Under the pieces are notes generated by a model. It searched no databases, had not been told where the DNA came from, and saw only the letters and a list, made by a program, of their open reading frames with translations. Both the position numbers and the translations under genes were made by a program. From positions 682,001 to 746,000 of the forward strand of contig JALQCY010000002.1 in assembly GCA_023241745.1 (NCBI GenBank): 64,000 nucleotides of DNA, in the 5' to 3' direction. Of this stretch, positions 17,530 through 25,492 are shown piece after piece (position 1 is the first letter of the stretch; every line of letters begins with the position of its first letter). Origin of the DNA: Isoptericola peretonis (GTDB lineage: Bacteria; Actinomycetota; Actinomycetes; Actinomycetales; Cellulomonadaceae).

Positions 17530-17712
17530 TCAGCGCCCGAACAGGCGCGCCAGGAAACCTCCGGTCGAGGGTGCCGCGCCGGCGGCGGGCGTCTCGTCGT
17601 GGCCGGGGCACCACTGCGCGGCGGGCACGGCGGCACGGACGTCGTCGACGTGCTGGCCGCAGCCGCTCCAGGTCGTCCGGCCGCACTCCTGGCAGGTCAC
17701 GGGGTAGCACAC
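17530..17712 (-). CDS. small Cys-rich (zinc-binding-like) protein
   Basis: A 60-residue protein from GTG 17712. The first half has CYPVTCQECGRTTWSGCGQH, a four- to five-cysteine cluster with His, then WCPGHD and a flexible tail ending GGFLARLFGR. Similar short proteins with a CxxCGxxTWxGCGxHV pattern are widespread in actinobacteria; they look like metal-binding or rubredoxin-like knuckles, with no known function that I can name. It follows the CstR-like sensor by 44 bases on the same strand, so it is probably the last gene of the persulfide operon. Confidence 0.75.
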   Translation of the reverse strand: MCYPVTCQECGRTTWSGCGQHVDDVRAAVPAAQWCPGHDETPAAGAAPSTGGFLARLFGR

Positions 17713-17756
17713 GGGGGGTCTCCTTCGGGTGGTGGTCGTCTCGGTCGGTCGGTCGC

Positions 17757-18035
17757 TCACGCGAGGGTGAGGAAGAGCTTCTCCAGCTCCTCGGTGGTCA
17801 GGCCGTCCTCGCCGCGGCCCTCGCCCTCGGGGTCGGCGAGGCACTCCTTCATGGCCGTCGAGACCACGGCGAACCCGGCACGGTCGAGCGCGGCGGAGAC
17901 GGCGGCGAGCTGGGTGACGACGTCGCGGCACGAGCGCCCGTCCTCGACGGCGTCGATGACGGCGTTGAGCTGGCCGCGGGCGCGGCGGAGCCGGTTGAGG
18001 ATGCGGCGCTGGGCGTCGCTGTCGGTGGTGAGCAT
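17757..18035 (-). CDS. CsoR-family regulator, CstR-like persulfide sensor
   Basis: A 92-residue all-helical DUF156 repressor. It has Cys36 (GRSCRDVVTQL) and Cys65 (TAMKECL) at the same positions as the copper ligands of Mycobacterium CsoR, but the copper-binding His61 is Ala61. A Cys-x-Cys-only site is the mark of CstR-type sensors, which are oxidised to di- or trisulfides by reactive sulfur species rather than binding copper. It lies just downstream of the CoA-disulfide-reductase/rhodanese gene, and a matching operator precedes that gene, so it probably represses its own operon. ATG at 18035. Confidence 0.9.
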   Translation of the reverse strand: MLTTDSDAQRRILNRLRRARGQLNAVIDAVEDGRSCRDVVTQLAAVSAALDRAGFAVVSTAMKECLADPEGEGRGEDGLTTEELEKLFLTLA

Positions 18036-18116
18036 CGTGGTCCTCCGGGGACGTGGTCGGGCTGACGGGTCGCGGTCGGTCGGGGTCGAGGGCGGGGTGC
18101 GGCGCGTCGCGGACGC

Positions 18117-19856
18117 TCAGGCGGCGACCCGTTCGGGCACGACGAGCCGGTCGTCGGCGCGGTCGCCGAGCACCGCGCGCAGCGTGAGCATCCCGCCCGA
18201 GAGGGAGGCGGAGTCGACGCCGGACTGCGCGAGGACCCGGTGGGCGATCGCGGACCGCACGCCCGAGGCGCACAGCACGCGCACCGGCCGCCCGGCGGCC
18301 TCGGCGCGCACCTCCTCGACCCGGGCGCGCAGCTCGGTGTGCGGCACGAGCATCGCGCCGGGCAGGTGGCCGGTGGCGACCTCCTGCGGAGTGCGGACGT
18401 CGAGCACGAGCGCGTCGTCCAGGACGGCGTCGACGTCCTGGGCGTACCAGAGGCGCAGCGTGCCGTCGAGGACGTTGGAGCCGACCATCCCGGCGAGGTT
18501 CACCGCGTCCTTGGCCTGCCCGTAGGGCGGGGCGTACGCGAGGTCGAGGTCCACGAGGTCGGCAACGGTCATGCCCGCGCGCAGCGCGGTGGCGAGCACG
18601 TCGACGCGCTTGTCGACGCCGTCGCGGCCCACCGCCTGCGCGCCGAGCAGGAGCCCGTCGTCCGCGCGCACGTGCAGCACGAGGTGCACCTGGCTCGCGC
18701 CCGGGAAGTAGCCCGCGTGCTGGTTCGGGTGCAGGTGCAGGGTGGAGAAGGCGATCCCCGCCCTGCTCAGGGCGGCCCGGTTCGCGCCCGTCGTGGCCGC
18801 CGTGAGGTCGCCGACGCGCACGATCGCGGTGCCGAGCGGGGCGGGCAGCGGGCGCGCCGCGCCGGGGCGCACGACGTCGTCCGCCACGAGGCGACCGGCG
18901 CGGTTGGCCGGGCCGGCGAGCGCGACGGGCCGGCGCAGCCCGGTGACGGCGTCGGCCTGTGTCACGGCGTCGCCGACGGCCCATACGCCCGGTGCGGAGG
19001 TCCGGCCGTGCGCGTCGACGACGATGGCGCCGCCCTCGCACTCGAGGCCGGCCGCCTCGAACACCGCGGTGTCCGGCCGCACGCCGGCGGACAGCACCAC
19101 GACGTCGGCCGGCACCGACGTGCCGTCGCCCAGCTCGACGACGTCGTGGTCGTCGCCGGCGAAAACGGCCCGGGCCGCCACCCCCGTGCGCACCGCGACG
19201 CCCAGGCGGCGCAGCTCGGCCGTCACGGCGTGCGCGACCTCGTCCTCCAGCGGCGGGAGCACGTGCATGCCCAGCTCGACCAGGGTGACGTGCACGCCGG
19301 CGAGCGCGAGCGCCTCGGCCGCCTCGACGCCGATGAACCCGGCCCCCAGGACGACGGCGCGGCGGGCGCCGCCGTCCACCCGGGAGCGGAGCGCCCGGGC
19401 GTCGTCGACCGTGCGCAGCGTCCGCACCCGCGGGGAGTCCAGCCCGTCGACCGGCGGGCGCACGGCCCGTGCGCCGGGCGAGAGCACGAGCGCGTCGTAC
19501 GGCAGCTCCACGTCGCCGTCGGCGGTGGTGGCCGTGACGACCCGCCGTCGCGTGTCGACGGCGGTCACGTCGTGGCCGGTGCGCACGTCGAGCGCGAGCG
19601 ACGCCCGCAGGGAGGCGGGGGTCTGCACCAGGAGCGCGTCGGCCTCCGGGATCTCGCCCCCGACGTGGTAGGGCAGGCCGCAGTTCGCGAAGGAGACGTG
19701 GGCACCGCGCTCGAGGACGACGATGTCGGCCGACTCGTCCAGCCGCCGCGCCCGCGCGGCGAAGCTCATCCCGCCGGCCACTCCCCCGACGACGAGGATC
19801 CGCCGCGGGCCACGGGTCGTCGGGAGTCCGTCGGGTGCGGTGCTGTTGTCCGTCAT
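18117..19856 (-). CDS. CoA-disulfide-reductase-like flavoprotein fused to rhodanese
   Basis: A 579-residue fusion. Residues 19-480 form a pyridine-nucleotide-disulfide oxidoreductase: FAD motif VVGGVAGGMSFAAR, active-site Cys59 in SFANCGLPYHVGG, a second dinucleotide fold at VVLGAGFIGVEAAE, and a dimerisation domain with FPGASQVHLVLHV. Residues 485-575 are a rhodanese domain with catalytic Cys529 in LCASGVRS. CoADR-Rhd enzymes reduce CoA persulfide or polysulfide with NAD(P)H and move sulfane sulfur. The ATG at 19856 is 10 bases from a CsoR/CstR operator. First gene of the sulfide/persulfide operon. Confidence 0.93.
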   Translation of the reverse strand: MTDNSTAPDGLPTTRGPRRILVVGGVAGGMSFAARARRLDESADIVVLERGAHVSFANCGLPYHVGGEIPEADALLVQTPASLRASLALDVRTGHDVTAVDTRRRVVTATTADGDVELPYDALVLSPGARAVRPPVDGLDSPRVRTLRTVDDARALRSRVDGGARRAVVLGAGFIGVEAAEALALAGVHVTLVELGMHVLPPLEDEVAHAVTAELRRLGVAVRTGVAARAVFAGDDHDVVELGDGTSVPADVVVLSAGVRPDTAVFEAAGLECEGGAIVVDAHGRTSAPGVWAVGDAVTQADAVTGLRRPVALAGPANRAGRLVADDVVRPGAARPLPAPLGTAIVRVGDLTAATTGANRAALSRAGIAFSTLHLHPNQHAGYFPGASQVHLVLHVRADDGLLLGAQAVGRDGVDKRVDVLATALRAGMTVADLVDLDLAYAPPYGQAKDAVNLAGMVGSNVLDGTLRLWYAQDVDAVLDDALVLDVRTPQEVATGHLPGAMLVPHTELRARVEEVRAEAAGRPVRVLCASGVRSAIAHRVLAQSGVDSASLSGGMLTLRAVLGDRADDRLVVPERVAA

Positions 19857-19866
19857 GGGAAAAGAA

Positions 19867-19882
19867 TACCCCCAGGGGTATC
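19867..19882. promoter_or_regulatory. CsoR/CstR-type operator
   Basis: ATACCCCCAGGGGTAT is a perfect 7-2-7 inverted repeat matching the G-tract palindrome bound by CsoR and CstR repressors. It lies 10 bases upstream of the CoADR-rhodanese start and downstream of the MFS stop, so it would overlap the promoter or 5' leader of the persulfide operon. Confidence 0.85.
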
Positions 19883-19901
19883 CATCTCCCGAATGCGCTG
19901 G

Positions 19902-21374
19902 TCAGTCGTCCGCGCCCTCGGCGTCCCTCGCCGAGAGCGGCGTCGCGATGTCCTCCAGGGACCGCCGCTCCGCCCCCACGCCGAGGAACATGGCGACCAC
20001 GCCCCCGCCGATCATCAGCGCCGCGCCGATGTAGTAACCGACGGCGATGCCGCCGATGTCCCCCGCCTCGCTCGCGGACTCGATGAGCCGCCCGAACAGC
20101 AGCGGGCCCGTGATGCCCCCCACCGCGGTGCCGACCGCGTAGAAGAAGGCGATGCACAGCGCCCGCGTCTCCATCGGGAAGACCTCGCTCGCGGTGAGGT
20201 ACGCCGAGCTCGCCCCCGCGGACGCGACGAAGAAGATCGCCATGCCGAAGAAGGTCAGCGTCCAGGCGGTGAGCCCGCCGATCATCAGGCCTGCCACGGC
20301 CAGCATCACGCCCGAGACGATGTACGTGCCCGAGATCATCCGCACCCGGCCGACCTTGTCGAACAGCGGGCCGAGCGCGAGCGCGCCGAGGAAGTTGCTC
20401 ACCGCGAAGAGCGCGATGTAGGCGCCGGTCTGGCCGACGCCGAGGAACGTCTGCAGCGTGTCGCCGAAGGTGAAGAAGAAGGCGTTGTAGAGGAACGCCT
20501 GGCCGATGAACAGCGCGAGGCACAGGACGGTGCGGCGCGGGTACTGGGTGAACACGGTGCGCGCGACCGTCGCGAGGCTGACGGTGTGCCGTTGCTTGAT
20601 CCGCAGGCTTCCCTCGGGCGGGGCGAGCTCGACCCCGTCCTCCTCACGGACCCGCTCCTCGATGGACCCGACGATCCGTTCGCTGTCGTCCTCCCTGCCG
20701 TGGATGAACAGCCAGCGCGGGCTCTCCGGGACGTGGCGCCGCACGAACAGCACCGCGAGCCCCAGCACGGCGCCGAGCGCGAAGCACAGCCGCCAGCCCA
20801 GCCATGCCGGGATCAGCTCGGGGTTGAGCAACGGGATGGTCAGCAGCGCGCCGCCGGCCGCTCCCAGCCAGTATGACCCGTTGATCGTGATGTCGATGCG
20901 GCCGCGGTACTTCGCGGGGATGAGCTCGTCGATGGCCGAGTTCACCGCCGCGTACTCGCCGCCGATGCCGAGCCCGGTGACGAACCGCATCGCGAAGTAG
21001 TACATCGGGTTCATCGAGAACGCCGTGAGCACGGTGCCCGTGAGGTACACGAGCAGCGTGAGGATGAACAGCTTCTTGCGCCCGAACCGGTCGGTGAGCT
21101 GGCCGAAGACCAGCGCGCCCAGGCACGATCCCGTGACGTACACCGCGCCGGCGAGGCCGATGTCCGCACTGGTCAGGCCCAGGCCGGTCTCACCCTTGAG
21201 CGCCTCGGACAGGTTGCCGACGATCGTCACCTCGAGCCCGTCGAGGATCCAGACCGTGCCCAGCCCGATGACGATCATCCAGTGCCAGCGTGACCACGGC
21301 AGCCGGTCGAGACGTGCCGGGATGTCCGTGGTGATCGTGCGCAGCGTCGCCTCGCCGCTCCTGGTCGATGACAT
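19902..21374 (-). CDS. MFS transporter (sugar-porter/MHS-like, 12 TM)
   Basis: A 490-residue permease. The N-terminal motif WHWMIVIGLGTVWILDGLEVTIVG, the loop QLTDRFGRKKLFI between helices 2 and 3, and the conserved RFVTGLGIGGEYAAVNSAIDELIPAKYRGR belong to the organic-acid/sugar MFS families. A charged cytosolic loop (about 215-270) separates two six-helix halves. The substrate is unknown. It lies upstream of the persulfide operon on the same strand, but the CstR operator sits between, so co-regulation is doubtful. ATG at 21374. Confidence 0.92.
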   Translation of the reverse strand: MSSTRSGEATLRTITTDIPARLDRLPWSRWHWMIVIGLGTVWILDGLEVTIVGNLSEALKGETGLGLTSADIGLAGAVYVTGSCLGALVFGQLTDRFGRKKLFILTLLVYLTGTVLTAFSMNPMYYFAMRFVTGLGIGGEYAAVNSAIDELIPAKYRGRIDITINGSYWLGAAGGALLTIPLLNPELIPAWLGWRLCFALGAVLGLAVLFVRRHVPESPRWLFIHGREDDSERIVGSIEERVREEDGVELAPPEGSLRIKQRHTVSLATVARTVFTQYPRRTVLCLALFIGQAFLYNAFFFTFGDTLQTFLGVGQTGAYIALFAVSNFLGALALGPLFDKVGRVRMISGTYIVSGVMLAVAGLMIGGLTAWTLTFFGMAIFFVASAGASSAYLTASEVFPMETRALCIAFFYAVGTAVGGITGPLLFGRLIESASEAGDIGGIAVGYYIGAALMIGGGVVAMFLGVGAERRSLEDIATPLSARDAEGADD

Positions 21375-21544
21375 GTGAAGGTGGTACGCCGACCTGCCGA
21401 TGCACGCACGACGGCGAGGCCCGGCGCCGCGGTGAACAGGATCGACACCGCACCCGCGGCCCCCCTATGCTGCCGCCCGCGCCGCCCGCACGCCCTCGCC
21501 CGAGGGAGACCGGTCGAGGACGTCCGGCGCGAGGGAGAGCGAGC

Positions 21545-21991
21545 GTGGTGCACCGGCTGGCGCGGGCAGTGTCGTGGTTGTGCGACTCCGGTCGGAGGGT
21601 CGTGGCCGCCCTCGCGGTCAACGTCACCCTCTGCGCCGCCGCCTTCGCCGTCGCCGAGGGCACGGGCTACCTGTCGAGCCTCTACTGGGCGGTCACCACG
21701 GCGACCACCACCGGCTACGGCGACCTGTCCCCCGCGACGGCCGCCGGCCGCGTGGTGAGCATGTGGCTCATGGTCTCGAGCGTCGCGCTCGTCGCCGTCG
21801 CCACCGCGCGGCTCGCCGCCCGCCTGGTCCAGGACCCGCACCTCTTCTCGCACCAGGAGCAGGAGGAGCTCATCGACGACGTCGACGACGTGCGCGAGAT
21901 GCTCACGGCCGTCTGCGAGAAGCTCGAGGTCCCCGTGCCGACGTCGGTCGAGGAGTACCACCAGCGCCGAGCCGCGGTGACCGGACGATGA
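21545..21991 (+). CDS. two-TM potassium-channel-like protein
   Basis: A 148-residue ion-channel (Ion_trans_2) protein: helix 1 RVVAALAVNVTLCAAAFAVA, the pore loop with K+ filter TTTGYGDLSP, and helix 2 MWLMVSSVALVAVATARLAA. A cytosolic coiled, acidic tail (QEQEELIDDVDDVREML) lacks any RCK/TrkA domain. The GTG at 21545 follows GAGGGAG. Its stop overlaps the APC permease start (ATGA), and it leads a five-gene operon with DUF1190-like, DUF350 and ATP-grasp genes. Ion channels are recurrent neighbours of such ATP-grasp systems; the role is unproven. Confidence 0.9.
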   Translation: MVHRLARAVSWLCDSGRRVVAALAVNVTLCAAAFAVAEGTGYLSSLYWAVTTATTTGYGDLSPATAAGRVVSMWLMVSSVALVAVATARLAARLVQDPHLFSHQEQEELIDDVDDVREMLTAVCEKLEVPVPTSVEEYHQRRAAVTGR

Positions 21992-23382
21992 CTCTCGCCC
22001 CCGCCGCCGCCCGCCCGGGCGGGCAGCTGCGGGCCGGGGCCGTCGGCCGGCTGGGGTCCACCGCCTTCGGCATCGCGTCCACCTCCCCGGCGTACTCGCT
22101 CGCGGTCTCCGTGGGCCTGCTGGTCGCGGCCGTCGGCACGGCCGCCCCGACCGCCCTGGTGCTGTCCGCCGTGCCGGTGGTGCTCGTCGCGCTCTGCTTC
22201 CGCGAGCTCAACCGCGAGCTGCCCGACTGCGGTACCACCTACGCCTGGGTGCAGCGGGCCCTCGGGCCGCGCGCGGGCGCGATGGCCGGCTGGCTGACGA
22301 TCGCCGCGTGCCTGCTGGTCATGGCCAACCTCGCCCAGGTGAGCGCGGTCTACGCCTTCGACCTCGTGGGCGCGTCCTCCCTCGCGGGCTCGCGCGTCGC
22401 CCAGGCGGCCGCGGGCGCCGCCTGCATCGCGGCGATGGCATGGCTCGCCTACCGCGGCGTCCAGGTGGCTGCGCGCCTCCAGGCCGCGCTCGTCGTCGTC
22501 GAGCTCGTCGCGCTCCTGTGGTTCGCGGGCCGCGCCCTGGCACAGGCCGACCACCTCGCCTGGCCCACGCTGCAGGCAGGCGGCGCGGGGGGCGTCGGCG
22601 GCTGGACCACGGCGTTCCTCGCCGCCGTGTTCCTGTACTGGGGCTGGGACTCGTCGTTCTCCACGAACGAGGAGTCCGACGACCCCCGCCGGACGCCCGG
22701 CGTCGCAGCGCTCGCCGCGAACGGGATCCTCGTGCTGCTGTACGTCGTGGTGACGTGGGCGGCGATCAGCTGGGCGGGCGCCGACCGGCTCGCCGCCGTG
22801 GCCGACGACGACTTCTTCGCCGTGCTCGCCGGCGACCTCATGGGGACGACCGGGGGCAAGGTGCTCGTCGCCGCCGTCCTGCTGTCCGGCCTGGCGTCGG
22901 CGCAGACCACGATCCTGCCCACCACCCGCACGATGCTCGCGATGGGGCGCGACGGCGTCGGCTCGCCGCGCCTCGCGGACGTGTCGCCGAGGTACGGCAC
23001 GCCGTCCACCGCGACATGGGTCTTCACCGCGGCCGCCGCCGGGATCTACGTGCTGCTCGTGACCCTGTCCGACGCCGTCCTGGCCGACTCCGTCGCCGCG
23101 ACGTCCGTGCTGGTGGCCGCCTACTACCTGGCGACGGCGGTCGCCACGATCCGGTTCCCCTGGGCCGACGGCGTCGGCGCCCGGCCGCTGTGGCGGGTCG
23201 TCGTGCCGGGCGTCGCGGCCGTGGCGTTCGGCGGCGTCCTCGTCCTGGCACTGTTCGACCTGAGCGCCGTCTCGCTGCTCGTGGTCGCCGTCTCGGTCGC
23301 CGCCGGCGTGCCCCTCGTCCGCGGCGCGGCGCGGCACCGATCTCCCCGACCCCGTCCCGTCCCGCAGGAGGACCTCTCGTGA
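21988..23382 (+). CDS. APC-superfamily amino acid permease
   Basis: A 464-residue transporter with about 12 helices. The helix-1 region GRLGSTAFGIASTSPAYSLA and the helix-6 region WGWDSSFSTNEESDDP fit the amino acid/polyamine/organocation superfamily; FRELNRELPDCGTTYAWVQRALGPR is characteristic. The start ATG overlaps the channel stop and its own stop overlaps the lipoprotein start (GTGA), so it is firmly embedded in the ATP-grasp operon. This hints that it moves the amine or amino acid used or released by the ATP-grasp enzyme, which is inference. Confidence 0.92.
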   Translation: MTLAPAAARPGGQLRAGAVGRLGSTAFGIASTSPAYSLAVSVGLLVAAVGTAAPTALVLSAVPVVLVALCFRELNRELPDCGTTYAWVQRALGPRAGAMAGWLTIAACLLVMANLAQVSAVYAFDLVGASSLAGSRVAQAAAGAACIAAMAWLAYRGVQVAARLQAALVVVELVALLWFAGRALAQADHLAWPTLQAGGAGGVGGWTTAFLAAVFLYWGWDSSFSTNEESDDPRRTPGVAALAANGILVLLYVVVTWAAISWAGADRLAAVADDDFFAVLAGDLMGTTGGKVLVAAVLLSGLASAQTTILPTTRTMLAMGRDGVGSPRLADVSPRYGTPSTATWVFTAAAAGIYVLLVTLSDAVLADSVAATSVLVAAYYLATAVATIRFPWADGVGARPLWRVVVPGVAAVAFGGVLVLALFDLSAVSLLVVAVSVAAGVPLVRGAARHRSPRPRPVPQEDLS

Positions 23383-23765
23383 CCAACCCCGTCCGTCGCA
23401 TGCGCAGCGCCTCGGTCACCCTCGGGGTGACCGCCGTCGTCGCGGCGTCCCTCACCGGCTGCGGCTCGCAGGACGCGGACAACCGCGCGATCTGCGTCGA
23501 CCCGGAGACCCAGCTGCGCGTCGACGACGACGAGTGCGACGAGGACGACGACTACCACGGCACCGGCACGCCGGCGGCCGGCTTCTACTGGTACTACCTG
23601 CGGTCCGGCGGCCGTGCGCCGGCCGTCGGCGCCTCCTACGCGACCAGCGCGGGGTCCTTCGACTCCACCAAGCTGTCCGGCTCGTCGTCCAAGGGCGGTG
23701 TCTCGTCGGACGGCGGCACGATCTCCCGCGGCGGCTTCGGCGGCAGCGGCCACGTCGGTTCCTGA
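23379..23765 (+). CDS. DUF1190-like (YgiB/YjfM) lipoprotein
   Basis: A 128-residue exported protein. The signal peptide ends at lipobox LTGC (Cys28). The mature part has Cys pairs in RAICVDPETQLRVDDDECDEDDD, then GFYWYYLRSG, a Ser/Gly-rich stretch, and the C-terminal TISRGGFGGSGHVGS. The RGGFG motif and the Cys/acidic region recall E. coli YgiB/YjfM, which are encoded beside glutathionylspermidine-synthase-like YgiC/YjfC, exactly as here. Similarity is by pattern only. The GTG at 23379 overlaps the permease stop. It should sit on the outer face of the membrane. Confidence 0.75.
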   Translation: MTNPVRRMRSASVTLGVTAVVAASLTGCGSQDADNRAICVDPETQLRVDDDECDEDDDYHGTGTPAAGFYWYYLRSGGRAPAVGASYATSAGSFDSTKLSGSSSKGGVSSDGGTISRGGFGGSGHVGS

Positions 23766-23813
23766 CGCCCGCCCCGCACCCCGCCCCCCTGACCCGAAGG
23801 AGAACCCTCCGCC

Positions 23814-24236
23814 ATGACCGACCTCCTGCCCGCCCTGGGCTACGGCGTCGTCTACTGCCTGGTCGGCACGCTCGTGCTCGTCGCCTCCTGGTTCGTGCTC
23901 GACCTGCTGACCCCCGGCCGGCTCGGCGAGCACCTGCGCACGTCGCACTCGGCCGCCCTGGTCGCCGCGACCTGGATGGTCGCGCAGGGCGCGATCGTGT
24001 TCACCGCGATCTGGTCGAACGCCGACTCCGCGTTCGGCGCCGCCCTCGCCTGGACGGCCGCGTTCAGCGTGCTCGGCGTCCTGCTCCAGTCCCTGGCGTG
24101 GCGCCTGGTCGACCTCGTGACGCCGGGCACCCTCGGCGAGGAGGTCACCGTCCCCGGTCCCGTGGCCCCGCTCGCCGCGGTGAGCGCCGGCGTGATCGTG
24201 GCCGTCGCCCTGGTCGTCGTGGCCAGCATCGCCTGA
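23814..24236 (+). CDS. DUF350 (YjfL-like) membrane protein, internally duplicated
   Basis: A 140-residue protein with four helices arranged as two repeats. Each repeat contains a near-identical loop: FVLDLLTPGRLGEHL (about residues 27-41) and RLVDLVTPGTLGEEV (about 96-110). This repeat layout is typical of DUF350/YjfL proteins. A GAAGGAG ribosome-binding site precedes ATG 23814. The stop overlaps the ATP-grasp start (TGATG). DUF350 proteins regularly accompany YjfC/YgiC-type ATP-grasp enzymes; their activity is unknown, possibly a membrane anchor or channel-like component. Confidence 0.88.
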   Translation: MTDLLPALGYGVVYCLVGTLVLVASWFVLDLLTPGRLGEHLRTSHSAALVAATWMVAQGAIVFTAIWSNADSAFGAALAWTAAFSVLGVLLQSLAWRLVDLVTPGTLGEEVTVPGPVAPLAAVSAGVIVAVALVVVASIA

Positions 24237-25468
24237 TGCGCCGCCACGCGATCGCCCCGCGCGCCGGCTGGCGCGACACCGTGGTCTCCCAGGGGCTGGT
24301 CTTCCCCGTGACGCCGACCACCGGCCTGCACGGGGAGGAGGGCGAGGTCGTCTACTGGAACGAGTCCGCCTGGTACGACTTCACGATGGCCGAGGTGGAA
24401 CGCCTCGAGGCCGCCACCGAGGAGCTGTACGGCATGTGCCTCGAGGCGGCCCGCGAGATGCTGCGGCGCTACACCGACGACGACCTGGCGCTGCCCGCCG
24501 GCGCGCTCGCCCTCGCGCGGAAGTCGCTCGACCGCGGCGACCCGTCCGTCTACGCCCGCTTCGACCTGGCCTACGGCGGCGAGGGCCCGGCGAAGATGCT
24601 CGAGATCAACGGCGACACGCCGACCGGGCTGGTGGAGACCGCCGTCGCGCAGTGGCGCTGGCTCGAGGACGTGTTCCCGCGCTTCGACCAGTGGAACTCG
24701 GTGCACGACCGCCTGGTGCGGTGGTGGGGCGAGGCCGCCGCGGCGGGACGCTACCCCGAGGGCGTGCACTTCCTGCACTCGACGGCGGACGACTCCGGCG
24801 AGGAGGAGATGACCGTCACCTACCTCCGCGACACGGCCGCGAGCGCCGGCCTCGCCACGTACGGGCACGGGATCGAGAGCCTCGGGTGGGACGACGACGA
24901 CCGCGGGCGGCGCTTCGTGGACGACTTCGACCTCACGGTGCACGCCGCGTTCAAGCTGTACCCGTGGGAGGACATGCTCCGCGAGGAGTTCGGCGCCCAC
25001 GTGCTGCACGGGCACGAGCGGCGTCCCGTGCGGTGGATCGAGCCCCCGTGGAAGCTGCTCCTGTCCACCAAGGCGATCCTGCCCGTGCTGTGGGAGCTGT
25101 TCCCCGGCCACCCGAACCTGCTCCCCGCCTACCTGGGCGAGCCGCGCGACCTCACCGAGTGGGTCGCCAAGCCGCTGTGGGGCCGGGAGGGCGACAACGT
25201 GCACGTGCACGCCCACGACCTGGAGCAGGTCAACGACGGCTCCTACGGCGACCAGCCGCTCGTGTACCAGCAGTACACGCGCCTGCCGGACTTCGACGGC
25301 AACCGCGTGGTGCTCGGTTCGTGGATGGTCGGCGGCCGGTCCGCCGGCTGCCTGGTGCGCGAGTCCGACGGCCCGGTCACCGACTACTACTCGCGCGTCG
25401 TGCCGCACGTCATCGGCGACGCCCGGATGCCCGACGACGTGCAGGTGCAGGCCTGGCTGGACGAGTGA
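24236..25468 (+). CDS. glutathionylspermidine-synthase-like ATP-grasp enzyme (YgiC/YjfC)
   Basis: A 410-residue protein matching the C-terminal synthetase domain of glutathionylspermidine synthase without the amidase half. Signatures are YWNESAWYDFTMAEVERLE, KMLEINGDTPTGLVET, WVAKPLWGREGDNV (ATP-binding loop) and VYQQYTRLPDFDG. The family ligates an amine to a carboxylate with ATP; YgiC/YjfC lack a proven substrate. The ATG at 24236 is fused to the DUF350 stop. It ends the operon and converges on the LuxR-type regulator 24 bases further on. Confidence 0.92.
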   Translation: MRRHAIAPRAGWRDTVVSQGLVFPVTPTTGLHGEEGEVVYWNESAWYDFTMAEVERLEAATEELYGMCLEAAREMLRRYTDDDLALPAGALALARKSLDRGDPSVYARFDLAYGGEGPAKMLEINGDTPTGLVETAVAQWRWLEDVFPRFDQWNSVHDRLVRWWGEAAAAGRYPEGVHFLHSTADDSGEEEMTVTYLRDTAASAGLATYGHGIESLGWDDDDRGRRFVDDFDLTVHAAFKLYPWEDMLREEFGAHVLHGHERRPVRWIEPPWKLLLSTKAILPVLWELFPGHPNLLPAYLGEPRDLTEWVAKPLWGREGDNVHVHAHDLEQVNDGSYGDQPLVYQQYTRLPDFDGNRVVLGSWMVGGRSAGCLVRESDGPVTDYYSRVVPHVIGDARMPDDVQVQAWLDE

Positions 25469-25492
25469 CGCCCGGCCTTCCCGACCTCCGGG

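Noticed and set aside
18240..20876. An 878-codon plus-strand frame antisense to the persulfide operon and MFS gene
   Set aside because: Composition is His/Arg/Gly/Asp-rich with no domain; both minus-strand genes here have clear active-site motifs.
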